Origin: an uncultured SAR86 cluster bacterium
GTDB lineage: Bacteria > Pseudomonadota > Gammaproteobacteria > Magnimaribacterales > D2472
Direction: 5' to 3'
NCBI GenBank assembly: GCA_902513515.1
Contig: CABXNE010000006.1
Location: forward strand, 1 to 55,906
DNA length: 55,906 nucleotides
Both the position numbers and the translations under genes were made by a program. Below are positions 26,045-35,241 of the stretch, piece after piece; within the stretch, counting starts at the first letter, position 1; each line of letters starts with the position of its first letter. The notes below the pieces were generated by a model. It was not told where the DNA came from. It searched no databases and saw only the letters and a list, made by a program, of their open reading frames with translations.

Positions 26045-27151
26045 ATGGCCGGACCTTTAAATGGAATCACTCTTGTAGAATTTGCTGGCATAGGTCCCGG
26101 ACCATTCTGTGGAATGATCCTGGCTGATTTAGGAGCAGAAGTTATAAGAATTGATAGATCTTCTCAACATGGTCATGGCAACACAATTGATTTTCAGCAT
26201 AGGTCTAAATCATCATTGACTGCAGATTTAAAAAATACAGAAACTATTGATGAGATTAAAAAGCTTCTACAAAGCGTAGATGGATTGATTGAAGGTTTTA
26301 GGCCAGGTGTTATGGAGCGTTTAGGGTTGGGTCCTGATGAATGTTTAAAGATAAATCCAAATCTAGTTTATGGCAGGATGACAGGGTGGGGGCAAGATGG
26401 CCCATTAGCTAAAACTGCTGGCCATGATATAAATTACATTGCATTGACTGGTGCTCTTGAGTCAATGGGAAGAAAGGGGCAAACTCCACCACCTCCCTTG
26501 AATTTGGTTGGAGACTTTGGCGGCGGCGGCATGTTTCTAGCCTTGGGAATTGTTTCTGCTTTGCTTAATATTAAACAAGGTGGAAAAGGACAAGTTGTTG
26601 ACGCTGCAATGGTAGACGGGGCTTCAGTTCTAATGTCAATGTTTTATGCATTTAAAGCTTCTGGTTTTTGGTTAGAGGAGCGAGAGTCTAATTTGCTTGA
26701 CGGAGCTGCACATTTTTATGATACCTATGAATGTGCTGATCAAAAATTTCTTGCAGTTGGCTCAATTGAACCACAATTTTATTCAGCTCTTTTAGAAAAA
26801 CTAGAAATCTCAGATCCAAAATTTCAAGATCAGCATAATAAAGAATTATGGCCAGAGCTAAAAGCTATCATCGGAGACAAGATAAAGGAAAAGACTCGTG
26901 ATGAATGGGCAGATATTTTTGATGGATCTGATGCATGCGTTGCACCAGTACTAAGCTTGTCTGAGGCGCCGGAGCATCATCACATGAAAGCTAGAAATTC
27001 ATTTATCGAAGTAGATGGAGTCATTCAACCAGCTCCCGCACCTAGATTCTCAGATACAAACCCGCAGATCAAACATTCTTCTGTTAAAGCGGGAGCAAAT
27101 AATGAAGAGATCTGCACTAAATATAATCTAGATAGGTCTTGCTTTAGCTAA
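26045..27151 (+). CDS. CoA-transferase family III, alpha-methylacyl-CoA racemase-like
   Basis: 368 residues. [29 protein letters not shown] at the N-terminus, [46 protein letters not shown] and [14 protein letters not shown] match alpha-methylacyl-CoA racemases (AMACR/Mcr) closely. The His and Asp of GHDINYIA fit the racemase catalytic pair. It epimerises 2-methyl-branched acyl-CoAs, needed to degrade branched lipids. It directly abuts the RND gene and overlaps convergent tatD by 8 bases. Confidence 0.9.
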   Translation: [368 protein letters not shown]

Positions 27152-27929
27152 AAAATTTAATGGCATTATTGTGTGTTGCCAATTTTAATTCTTCCATTTC
27201 AATACCCATAAGCCCAGCTATCTCATTAGCAATATGAGGAAGGTATTTAGGCTCATTGATATTTTTTTTTGGTTTATTGGGGAGGTTTTTAGGAATAAGA
27301 TATGGGCAGTCAGTTTCTATCATAATTCTATCAATAGGAATATTTTTGATCGATTTACGTAGTTCAATGTTTCTCTTTGCATCACAGATCCATCCAGTCA
27401 GACCTATATAAGCGCCTAAATCTAAATAATCATCTAATTCTTGTTGAGTGCCGGTAAAGCAGTGCACTACGAACTTAGGAAAGTTATTTATTTTTTCTTT
27501 AATGATATGTATAAAATCTTTATGTGAGTCCCTTTGATGAAGATAGAGAGGCAGGTTGAGTTCCTTTGCAATTTCTATGTGCATTTTGAAGGATTTTCTT
27601 TGAGTATCAGGTGGAGAGATGTTTCTAAAGTAATCCAATCCAGTCTCTCCAATAGCATTTGGGTTGATAGAATAAAGTTTAGCAAGGAGATCATCATAAC
27701 TAACTTCAAGGATTTCCGTTGCATGGTGTGGATGAATACCTGCAGAGACAAAATATTTTTCAGGCGATTGATTTTGTATCATTTTTATAGGTTCTAGATC
27801 AGCTAAACTTGCGCAAAGTAAAACAAATTTTTTAACACCCTCAAATTCTGCATTATCTATAACTTCCTTTAAATTATCTTTAAAAGATTTATGAGTAAAA
27901 TTACATGCAATGTCTATAAATCCGGCCAT
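27144..27929 (-). CDS. tatD: TatD family metal-dependent nuclease
   Basis: 261 residues. The N-terminus (FIDIACNFTHKSF) lacks the usual D-x-H-x-H of YcfH-type proteins but matches genuine E. coli TatD (DIGVNLTSSQF type). Others are AGIHPHHA, GETGLDYFRN, LYLHQRDSH, VVHCFTGT, IGLTGWICD--R and ETDCPYLIP. TatD is a 3'-5' exonuclease linked to DNA repair after oxidative damage. The gene is convergent with the racemase-like gene, overlapping by 8 bases. Confidence 0.92.
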   Translation of the reverse strand: MAGFIDIACNFTHKSFKDNLKEVIDNAEFEGVKKFVLLCASLADLEPIKMIQNQSPEKYFVSAGIHPHHATEILEVSYDDLLAKLYSINPNAIGETGLDYFRNISPPDTQRKSFKMHIEIAKELNLPLYLHQRDSHKDFIHIIKEKINNFPKFVVHCFTGTQQELDDYLDLGAYIGLTGWICDAKRNIELRKSIKNIPIDRIMIETDCPYLIPKNLPNKPKKNINEPKYLPHIANEIAGLMGIEMEELKLATHNNAIKFFS

Positions 27930-27974
27930 TTTTATTTTCTATCAATTACAATAATGATGTAATTATCTATCAAT

Positions 27975-28817
27975 ATGAACCAATTTGAACAATTTCAAGC
28001 AGCTTTAGATCTAACAAAAGTTTCAGACAGTGTTTTTTCCTTCACGCCTGATCCAAAATATTTTGTTGGCAATACTCCTCATGGAGGATATCTCTTGGCA
28101 TTAATGAATAAAGCCATGACATCGGTTCTCCCTCATCCGAGTGCAATTAATTCAAATATATATTATTTAGATAGAACTGAACCTGAGCAAGCTGAGTTAC
28201 ATGTTGAAGTGTTTAGAACCTCAAGAGGATCTTCAATGGGTCAAGTTAAATTGGTTCAGAATAAAAAATTAACATGCTTGTACTCTGCATTATGTTCTGA
28301 TTTTGAATACATGAAAGGCCATTCTGGACTTTTAACACCATTGCCTGAAATAATGCATTCAGTTCCAAAAGAAGATTTTAAAGTTATGAATTATGAAAAT
28401 TTTAAAAAAGGCTCAACCCCCTCGTTTATTCAACAATTAGATATGTCTGTTCATCCAGATCATGCATGGTGGGATAGAGATATTTCTAGTGATACTGCCG
28501 AAGCTAGATGTTCTGCTTATTTAGAATTGCAAGGAGGGGTTGCTGACACATTCGTTCTCTCATATCTAGCAGATATTTTGCCCCCAGTTGTTCAAAATAA
28601 ATATGGCCCATTAGGCTGGGTGCCTACACTTGCACTAACTTGCAATATTCGCCAACTTCCCCAAACAAATCGATTATTTATTGACGGTCTTGCAAAAGAT
28701 ATAACTAATGGATATTTTGAGCAAGATTGTTACATATGGGATATGGATGGAAACTTAGTTGCCACTAGCAGACAGCTCACAAAAATCTTAAAATCAGAAG
28801 AAAAAATTTCTTCATAA
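27975..28817 (+). CDS. Acyl-CoA thioesterase (double hotdog, TesB-like)
   Basis: 280 residues. NTPHGGYLLALMNKAM at about residues 34-49 is the substrate-binding stretch of 4HBT_3/TesB-like thioesterases. A second hotdog half follows, with ARCSAYLELQGGVADTFVLSYLADILPP. It hydrolyses acyl-CoA to free acid and CoA in the cytoplasm. Divergent from tatD with a 45-base gap; 17 bases before the MoxR gene on the same strand. Confidence 0.85.
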   Translation: MNQFEQFQAALDLTKVSDSVFSFTPDPKYFVGNTPHGGYLLALMNKAMTSVLPHPSAINSNIYYLDRTEPEQAELHVEVFRTSRGSSMGQVKLVQNKKLTCLYSALCSDFEYMKGHSGLLTPLPEIMHSVPKEDFKVMNYENFKKGSTPSFIQQLDMSVHPDHAWWDRDISSDTAEARCSAYLELQGGVADTFVLSYLADILPPVVQNKYGPLGWVPTLALTCNIRQLPQTNRLFIDGLAKDITNGYFEQDCYIWDMDGNLVATSRQLTKILKSEEKISS

Positions 28818-28834
28818 TTAAATAAGGAAATCAA

Positions 28835-29683
28835 ATGAAATTTACTGGTACAAAAAATTATGTGTCTACTGAAGACCTCAGCATGGCTGTTAACGCAACT
28901 ATAGCATTGGAGAGACCTTTAATTATTAAAGGAGAGCCAGGAACTGGAAAAACATTGCTGGCAATTGAGGTGGCTGAGTCACTTGGAATGGACTTAATTG
29001 AATGGCATATAAAGTCAACCACGAAAGCTTCTCAGGGACTATATGAATACGATGCTGTCACCAGGCTTAGAGATTCTCAGCTAGGTGATGAGAGAGTGAA
29101 AGATATTAAAAATTACATAAAAAAAGGCAAGTTATGGGAAGCTTTTGAATCAGATAAGCAAGTGGTATTACTTATTGATGAAGTAGATAAAGCAGATATT
29201 GAATTTCCAAATGATTTATTGCAAGAGCTCGATCGTATGGAGTTTTACTGCTATGAAACTGGAGAGACCATTAAAGCTAAAAAAAGACCTTTAATTATTA
29301 TTACTTCTAATAATGAAAAAGAATTACCAGATGCTTTTTTAAGAAGGTGTTTTTTTCATTATATTCAATTTCCAGATCGCCCGACTATGGAGGGAATTGT
29401 TAAAGTACATTATCCTAAGATTAAGAAGGCTCTAGTAAAAGAGGCTTTAGATTTATTTTTTGATGTTAGAAAAATTCCAGGTATGAAGAAAAAACCTTCA
29501 ACCTCTGAATTAATTGACTGGCTAAAACTACTCATGTCTGATGAGCTACCAGATGAAATCTTAAAGAACGCTGATACATCAAAGGCAATACCACCTTTAT
29601 ATGGTGCATTGCTTAAAAATGAACAGGATGTTCAACTTCTTGAAAGGCTTGCATTCATGTCTAGGAGAGATCAAGCCAAATAA
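28835..29683 (+). CDS. MoxR-family AAA+ ATPase (CoxD-like)
   Basis: 282 residues. Walker A GEPGTGKTLLA at about residue 34, Walker B VVLLIDEVDKAD at about residue 111, sensor-1 ITSNNEKELPDAFLRRC at about residue 154 and the arginine finger in LRRC. MoxR ATPases work with VWA proteins as chaperones for maturing metallo-enzymes or membrane complexes. The very next gene is a CoxE-like VWA protein starting one base after this stop. No CO dehydrogenase genes are in the window, so the client is unknown. Confidence 0.93.
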   Translation: MKFTGTKNYVSTEDLSMAVNATIALERPLIIKGEPGTGKTLLAIEVAESLGMDLIEWHIKSTTKASQGLYEYDAVTRLRDSQLGDERVKDIKNYIKKGKLWEAFESDKQVVLLIDEVDKADIEFPNDLLQELDRMEFYCYETGETIKAKKRPLIIITSNNEKELPDAFLRRCFFHYIQFPDRPTMEGIVKVHYPKIKKALVKEALDLFFDVRKIPGMKKKPSTSELIDWLKLLMSDELPDEILKNADTSKAIPPLYGALLKNEQDVQLLERLAFMSRRDQAK

Positions 29684-30859
29684 ATGTTAATCAATCTCTT
29701 TCATACAGTTCGATCTTCAGGAGTTCCCTGTACATTAAGAGAATTACTTGATTTATTGGGCGCACTTGAAAAGAATCTTGCTTTTGCTGATATGGAAGAT
29801 TTTTATTTCCTTTCAAGAACGACCCTTGTAAAGGATGAAAAAAATTATGACAAGTTTGATAGAGCCTTTGAGATTTATTTTAAAGGTATAGAAACTTTAG
29901 AGGATATATTTGAAGCGCTAATCCCTGAAGATTGGTTACGCAAAGCATTCGAAAAAGAATTAGATCCTGAAGAATTAAAAAAAATTCAATCCTTGGGTGG
30001 CTTAGAAAAACTTCTAGAAGAATTTAAAAAAAGACTTGAAGAGCAAAAAGAGAGACACGAGGGTGGAAATAAGTGGATTGGCACTAATGGCACTTCTCCA
30101 TTTGGCAATAATGGCCAAAACCCCGAGGGTGTAAGAGTAGGCGGTGAAGGCGGTCAAAAAAAAGCTGTCAAAGTTTGGGAGCAAAGACAGTTTCAAAATT
30201 TAGATGATTCAGTTGAGATAGGAACCAGAAATATTAAAGTTGCTCTAAGAAGATTGAGAAAGTTTGCGCGTCAAAGCACAGATTATGAACTAGACATGGA
30301 TGGCACAATCAAATCTACTGCTAGAAATGCAGGAATTCTAGATATCAACATGATTCCTGAAAGAACAAATCACGTGAAGGTTTTAATCTTTTTTGATGTT
30401 GGGGGGTCAATGGATCCTTATATTAAATTGTGTGAAGAGCTTTTTTCAGCTCTTAAGACTGAATTTAAACATTTAAAATATTTCTATTTTCATAATTGTG
30501 TATACGAGTCCGTATGGGAAGATAATAGAAGGAGAACCCAAGAAAGGTTTTTAGTACAAGACATCATCAACAAATACAGCGCAGACTATAAAGTTATCTT
30601 TGTGGGCGATGCCACTATGGCTCCATATGAAATTACTAACGCTGGAGGAAGCATCGAGCATTGGAATGAAGAGCCTGGCGGAGCAACCATTAAACGATTA
30701 TGCGAACATTTTGATAGAGTGGCCTGGTTGAACCCTGTTCCTGATGATCATTGGGACTATACCTCTTCTTTATGTATTATTAGAGAGCTGATGGACAACA
30801 GAATGTTTCCATTAACTTTAAAAGGACTAGAAGAGGGAATGTCAGTACTATCAAAATGA
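29684..30859 (+). CDS. VWA-domain protein (CoxE-like)
   Basis: 391 residues. N-terminal helical region; a charged, Gly-rich linker at about residues 105-165 (KERHEGGNKWIG, FGNNGQNPEG); then a von Willebrand A domain with the MIDAS-type FFDVGGSMDPYIKLCEELFSAL at about residue 236, FHNCVYESVW and a late WLNPVP. It is the partner of the MoxR ATPase upstream. The DVGGS form of the MIDAS is usual in this branch. It overlaps the next (membrane) gene by 4 bases, so the three genes probably form one translational unit. Confidence 0.88.
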   Translation: MLINLFHTVRSSGVPCTLRELLDLLGALEKNLAFADMEDFYFLSRTTLVKDEKNYDKFDRAFEIYFKGIETLEDIFEALIPEDWLRKAFEKELDPEELKKIQSLGGLEKLLEEFKKRLEEQKERHEGGNKWIGTNGTSPFGNNGQNPEGVRVGGEGGQKKAVKVWEQRQFQNLDDSVEIGTRNIKVALRRLRKFARQSTDYELDMDGTIKSTARNAGILDINMIPERTNHVKVLIFFDVGGSMDPYIKLCEELFSALKTEFKHLKYFYFHNCVYESVWEDNRRRTQERFLVQDIINKYSADYKVIFVGDATMAPYEITNAGGSIEHWNEEPGGATIKRLCEHFDRVAWLNPVPDDHWDYTSSLCIIRELMDNRMFPLTLKGLEEGMSVLSK

Positions 30860-32241
30860 ATACAATTATTACTTCACAAAGCAACGGGATTAAATGGGGT
30901 CCATTCACCCTAAGAATCCCTTTCATTCATATTAAATTTAGAGCTCCAGAATTTCTTCAGGGCCTTGTCATTTCTGGTGCCACAGCTTTTGCTGCAGCTC
31001 CTTTAGCTATGAAGCTTGGTTTAAGCTTTGAAGAAGCGGTTGCTTTAAGTATGGTTGCAGGAACTTTCATCTCAGCTGGACCATTAATTTTTGGTGAGCC
31101 AATGGCACCTGGTTGGGTTACACCTGCAGTCCCTATTGTGATGGGTGCCCTTGCAACTGCGGGCTATTATGGAGTCCCCACAGAGGGTTCAGATGTTTGT
31201 GTTGATGGGGTATGTCGATACAACCCTGAAGCCTTTCAGTTTATGGCTGCAATGTGTTTTGAATTTACAGCTTTAATTCTTATTTTGGGTTTAACCGGAT
31301 GGGGTAAATTGTTAGTTGAAAAGATTCCTAATGGTTTAAAAGCTGGAATTATTTTGGGAGCTGCTTTAGCTGCTTTTTATCAGGTTTTTTATGAAGATTT
31401 CGATGCTTATCTTAAGCAGCCTGTTTCAATGACGGTGGCAATAATTTTATGCGTTATTACAACTTTTTCTAACCCTTTTAAAAAAATTGCTGCCAGTAAT
31501 AAGTTTTTTGAGGTCATTGGCTCCCTTGGATTATTGCCGGGATTTTTGATTGCTGGTTTTATAGCTTTTTTCTTGGGTGAATTGACTTTCAATATTGAGT
31601 GGGGATTTAAAATTCCTGCAATCATGAGTTTAGTTGAAAAGACATCTCCTCTTTATATTGGATTGCCTAGCTTGCAGATGTACATTGATGCTTTACCTCT
31701 TGTGATTATCGGTTACATGCTACTTTTTGGAGATTTGGTGACTGCAACAGAAGTTCTAAAGGATGCGCAAAAACATCGAGATGATGAGCAGTTACCAATT
31801 GATCTTAATAGATCACATCTTTCTGTTGGAATCAGAAACCTATTGGCTTCATTGATTAATCCATTTTTCCCTACTCAAGGTGCCTTGTGGACAGGCGTCC
31901 ATGTTGTTGTTGCTGAGCAATGGAAGAAGGGGCATAAACATATGCCATCGATTTTTGATGGTATAGGATCTTATTACTTGATGGGCATCCCATTTCTATA
32001 TTTTACCCTTCCATTTGTTACCCTCATGCAGCCCTTAATGGTGATGGCTCTTACTCTGACATTAATTCTTACTGGTTTTGCATGTGCTTATGTTGCTATG
32101 GGAATACCAAAAAAGAATTCAGAAATGGCAACAGCTCTACTTATAGCATTCTTTATTACTTTTTATAGTGCTTGGATCGGTCTCCTCATAGGCTTATTGT
32201 TGGCTGTCTTTGTTGATGGTTTTGAAGAAGAGGGTGTATGA
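30856..32241 (+). CDS. Polytopic membrane protein, possible permease
   Basis: 461 residues with about ten to twelve hydrophobic segments and a short cytoplasmic N-terminus. Visible features are a re-entrant-like GEPMAPGWVTPAVPIVMGALATAGYYG stretch, a small loop with two cysteines (SDVCVDGVCRYN), a soluble loop rich in charged residues (EVLKDAQKHRDDEQLPIDLNRSH) and FPTQGALWTGVHVVVAEQWKKG. The pattern faintly recalls nucleobase/anion permeases (NCS2/SulP), but I do not recognise the family. Overlaps of 4 bases with the VWA gene and 4 bases with the ABC ATPase gene place it in a run of coupled genes. Confidence 0.75.
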   Translation: MNTIITSQSNGIKWGPFTLRIPFIHIKFRAPEFLQGLVISGATAFAAAPLAMKLGLSFEEAVALSMVAGTFISAGPLIFGEPMAPGWVTPAVPIVMGALATAGYYGVPTEGSDVCVDGVCRYNPEAFQFMAAMCFEFTALILILGLTGWGKLLVEKIPNGLKAGIILGAALAAFYQVFYEDFDAYLKQPVSMTVAIILCVITTFSNPFKKIAASNKFFEVIGSLGLLPGFLIAGFIAFFLGELTFNIEWGFKIPAIMSLVEKTSPLYIGLPSLQMYIDALPLVIIGYMLLFGDLVTATEVLKDAQKHRDDEQLPIDLNRSHLSVGIRNLLASLINPFFPTQGALWTGVHVVVAEQWKKGHKHMPSIFDGIGSYYLMGIPFLYFTLPFVTLMQPLMVMALTLTLILTGFACAYVAMGIPKKNSEMATALLIAFFITFYSAWIGLLIGLLLAVFVDGFEEEGV

Positions 32242-33155
32242 GTGAATTTGCGCTTGAGATTACCAATCTAAAAAAAACATATGACTCAGATGTTGTTGCC
32301 TTAAAGGGCATTAATCTTTCTGTAAAAGTGGGTGACTTTTTTGCCTTGCTTGGACCAAATGGAGCTGGAAAATCTTCGACAATCGGAATTATTGCTTCAT
32401 TAGTAACTAAGAGTGATGGCAAAGTTAAGATCTTTGATATTGATACTGATAAAGATTTTCCTAAAGCAAAGCGTTTGCTAGGAGTTGTTTCACAAGAGAT
32501 AAATTTTAATAACTTTGAAAAGGTTATTGATATTGTTACAACTCAAGCAGGTTTTTACGGTATACCGTTAAAAGATTCAAAGCTAAAAACTGAAATGACT
32601 CTTAAGCGTCTTGGTCTTTGGGAAAAGCGTAATGAGCAAGCACGGTCATTATCAGGTGGATTTAAAAGAAGGCTAATGATTGCCAAGGCTTTAATCCATG
32701 AACCAAAACTTTTAATACTTGATGAGCCAACAGCGGGAGTAGATATTGAGCTTAGAAGAGAGATGTGGGAGTTTTTAAAAGAGATTAATGCTCAAGGCAC
32801 TACTATTATTTTAACCACTCATTATCTTGAAGAAGCAGAACAATTATGTAAAAACATTGCCATTATTGATCATGGTGAATTAATAGAAAATACCTCAATG
32901 AAGGATCTTTTAAGTCGACTTGATGTTCAGGGATTTGTTTTGGATATCGATAATCCTCTAGATGAGCCACCCTCTATCCCTAATTTTCCAGTGACTCTTG
33001 AAGATTCAACAACCCTGAATGTTGTAATTAAAAAAGAGCAATCTATTAACTTTCTTTTTGATCAATTAACAGCTCAAGGTATTAATGTTTTGTCAATGCG
33101 AAATAAATCAAACAGGTTAGAAGAAATGTTTATTGAAATGGTTAATAAGAATTAA
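32238..33155 (+). CDS. ABC-2 type transporter ATP-binding protein (YadG-like)
   Basis: 305 residues. Walker A GPNGAGKSS at about residue 38, Q-loop VVSQEINF, signature LSGGFKRR at about residue 139, Walker B LLILDEPTAGVD, H-loop TTHYLEEAE. The C-terminal extension is typical of the YadG/NodI branch. With the next gene it forms an exporter pair; cargo unknown. Confidence 0.93.
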   Translation: MSEFALEITNLKKTYDSDVVALKGINLSVKVGDFFALLGPNGAGKSSTIGIIASLVTKSDGKVKIFDIDTDKDFPKAKRLLGVVSQEINFNNFEKVIDIVTTQAGFYGIPLKDSKLKTEMTLKRLGLWEKRNEQARSLSGGFKRRLMIAKALIHEPKLLILDEPTAGVDIELRREMWEFLKEINAQGTTIILTTHYLEEAEQLCKNIAIIDHGELIENTSMKDLLSRLDVQGFVLDIDNPLDEPPSIPNFPVTLEDSTTLNVVIKKEQSINFLFDQLTAQGINVLSMRNKSNRLEEMFIEMVNKN

Positions 33156-33157
33156 TT

Positions 33158-33937
33158 ATGAATAGAAGAAGTGAAATCCTAGTTTCTTTAATCACCCTTA
33201 TTAGAAAAGAAATCAAGCGTTATTTAAGAATTTGGGTTCAAACATTAGTACCGCCAGCAGTAACTATGTCCTTATATTTTGTAATTTTTGGATCCTTGAT
33301 TGGTCCAAGAATTGGAACCATGGATGGCCTTGATTATATTCAGTTCATGATACCTGGGTTAATTATGATGTCTGTGATCACTAATTCATATGCAAATGTT
33401 GTTTCTTCTTTTTATTCAGTTAAATTTCAAAAATCTATTGAAGAGCTTCTTGTATCACCAATGCCAAATTGGGCCATATTGGTTGGTTTTGTTATGGGTG
33501 GAGTTTCTCGTGGTGTTTTAATAGGATGTATAGTTTTTTGTGTAAGTCTCTTCTTTTACCCATCTTTCACTATTGTCAATCCATTGCTAACGATCACCGT
33601 GTTATTTTTAACAGCTATATTGTTCTCCTTAATGGGTTTTATAAATGCAATTTTTGCTGATAGCTTTGATGATATCTCCATCATTCCAACTTTTGTTCTG
33701 ACTCCTTTAATTTATTTAGGTGGTGTATTTTATTCTATCAATATCCTTCCTGATATTTGGAGAAATATCTCTATGGCCAATCCAATGCTTTACGTTGTTA
33801 ATACTTTTAGGGAAGGAATGTTGGGGGTGAGTGATGTATCTATTCCATTCGCATTAGCTATGATCATTTTTTTTATAGTTACCCTGGCTTCTACATGCTT
33901 ATTTCTCCTTCATAGAGGGGTTGGAACCCGTCAGTGA
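33158..33937 (+). CDS. ABC-2 type transporter permease (YadH-like)
   Basis: 259 residues with six hydrophobic segments and the ABC-2 signatures PPAVTMSLYFVIFGSLIG, FMIPGLIMMSVITNSYANV, SPMPNWAILVGFVMGG and the late GGVFYSINILPDIWRNIS-NPMLYVVN. Partner of the ATPase two bases upstream. It overlaps queF by 4 bases. Confidence 0.93.
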   Translation: MNRRSEILVSLITLIRKEIKRYLRIWVQTLVPPAVTMSLYFVIFGSLIGPRIGTMDGLDYIQFMIPGLIMMSVITNSYANVVSSFYSVKFQKSIEELLVSPMPNWAILVGFVMGGVSRGVLIGCIVFCVSLFFYPSFTIVNPLLTITVLFLTAILFSLMGFINAIFADSFDDISIIPTFVLTPLIYLGGVFYSINILPDIWRNISMANPMLYVVNTFREGMLGVSDVSIPFALAMIIFFIVTLASTCLFLLHRGVGTRQ

Positions 33938-34665
33938 AAGTTAAATATTTAGGTCAACAATCTACACCAAAGCTTTCTTCTTACTCTCCTGATTTCTTAG
34001 ATTCTATTCCACGGAATAACCAGCACTTAGGTAAGTTTTTTGGCTTGGATTATTGGAATGCCTATGAGTTTTCATATATAAATTCCAATAATTTTCCAGT
34101 AATAGAAACTTTAGAAATTAAAATCTCTATGCACTCAGCGCTTACAGTTGAATCTAAATCTTTAAAACTTTATTTGGCATCTTTTTACAATAAAAAATTT
34201 AATAATCCCTCAAGAGCATATGATTTAATAGCAAAAGATTTGAGTAAATTAATAAATTCACCTGTATCTGTAAGAAAATTAACTAAATTTGATACAGTTC
34301 CCAGATCAACTGCTATTTCTAAATTTAAACATAAAGTCCCAAAAAATAAACTTATTCACTTTAAAGGCTTTAGGTCTATATGCCCTGTGACCTCCCAACC
34401 TGATTGGGCTAATATTTATATTCATTCCACGTCTACCCCCATTGATTCAAAAAAACTAGTAAAATTTTTGAAATCATATAGAGACAAGGACGATTTTCAT
34501 GAATCATGCACTGAATCAATCTTTATAGCGTTACTTGATGATTTTGCAATGGAAGATTTAACTGTTTATGGAAAATTTCTAAGAAGAGGCGGCATAGATA
34601 TTAATCCAATAAGATCAACATCAAAAAAGCTTTTGTTTAAAAATTTTAGAGATTTTGGTCAGTAA
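33934..34665 (+). CDS. queF: NADPH-dependent 7-cyano-7-deazaguanine reductase
   Basis: 243 residues from a GTG overlapping the permease stop (GTGA). It has the QueF features: substrate-binding ESKSLKLYLASFYNKKF at about residue 73, the catalytic Cys in ICPVTSQPDWANI and the FHESCTESIF block. It reduces preQ0 to preQ1 in queuosine biosynthesis. It is the two-fold type (both halves present) but about 40 residues shorter than E. coli QueF, mainly in linkers. No other que genes are in the window. tRNA-Ser follows. Confidence 0.9.
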   Translation: MKVKYLGQQSTPKLSSYSPDFLDSIPRNNQHLGKFFGLDYWNAYEFSYINSNNFPVIETLEIKISMHSALTVESKSLKLYLASFYNKKFNNPSRAYDLIAKDLSKLINSPVSVRKLTKFDTVPRSTAISKFKHKVPKNKLIHFKGFRSICPVTSQPDWANIYIHSTSTPIDSKKLVKFLKSYRDKDDFHESCTESIFIALLDDFAMEDLTVYGKFLRRGGIDINPIRSTSKKLLFKNFRDFGQ

Positions 34666-34740
34666 TTAATTTTATGTTTCTGTACAAAAATTTTGTGCTC
34701 TTAGAATCAACTTAAAGTACAATTCCCATTCTTATCAGCA

Positions 34741-34830
34741 GGAGAGATGGCAGAGTGGTCGATTGCGCTACCTTGGAAAGGTAGTAACCGGGCAACTGGT
34801 TCCGGGGTTCGAATCCCCGTCTCTCCGCCA
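34741..34830 (+). tRNA. tRNA-Ser (GGA)
   Basis: Class II tRNA, 90 nt: acceptor GGAGAGA/TCTCTCC, anticodon stem CTACC/GGTAG with loop TTGGAAA (anticodon GGA), long variable arm, T-arm GTTCGAATC, and encoded CCA. Confidence 0.97.
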
Positions 34831-34917
34831 ATAATTAAGATTTTTTCTCTTTTAAAACTTTCATCTTAGTTATGATTTTTGGTAACATGTAAAAGGTTTT
34901 AAAGTTACCACAATAAT

Positions 34918-35214
34918 ATGAATGAATTTTATAAAAATATTAGTGATGCCCTGATTATGCTCGATGGTTTTCAAAAGGATTTAAATATAAGGCACTTTAC
35001 ACCTAACGAGATTAAGGTCTTCCACACTATTATTATCCAATCTAACAGCAATAATGAAAGCTCAAGCATTTCAGATATTGTTAAAAATTCAGGAATGTCT
35101 CGATCTACTGTTTATAAAACTCTTAAGAAATTATCTACAGAAGGAATTATTGGTATGCATCAATCACAAGATGATGGTCGTGAATCGTTGGTTACTTTAA
35201 ATAACTTTTCTTGA
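34918..35214 (+). CDS. MarR-like winged-helix regulator
   Basis: 98 residues. A winged helix-turn-helix with FTPNEIKVFHTIII, SISDIVKNSGMSRSTVYKTLKKLSTEGIIG and a wing (QSQDDGRESLVTL) as in MarR/HTH_27 proteins. It is short, lacking most dimerisation helices, so it may be a minimal regulator. The neighbour downstream is a membrane protein 27 bases away that it may control. Confidence 0.75.
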   Translation: MNEFYKNISDALIMLDGFQKDLNIRHFTPNEIKVFHTIIIQSNSNNESSSISDIVKNSGMSRSTVYKTLKKLSTEGIIGMHQSQDDGRESLVTLNNFS

Positions 35215-35241
35215 ATCTCCTCGTAAAGTAAAGATCATTTA

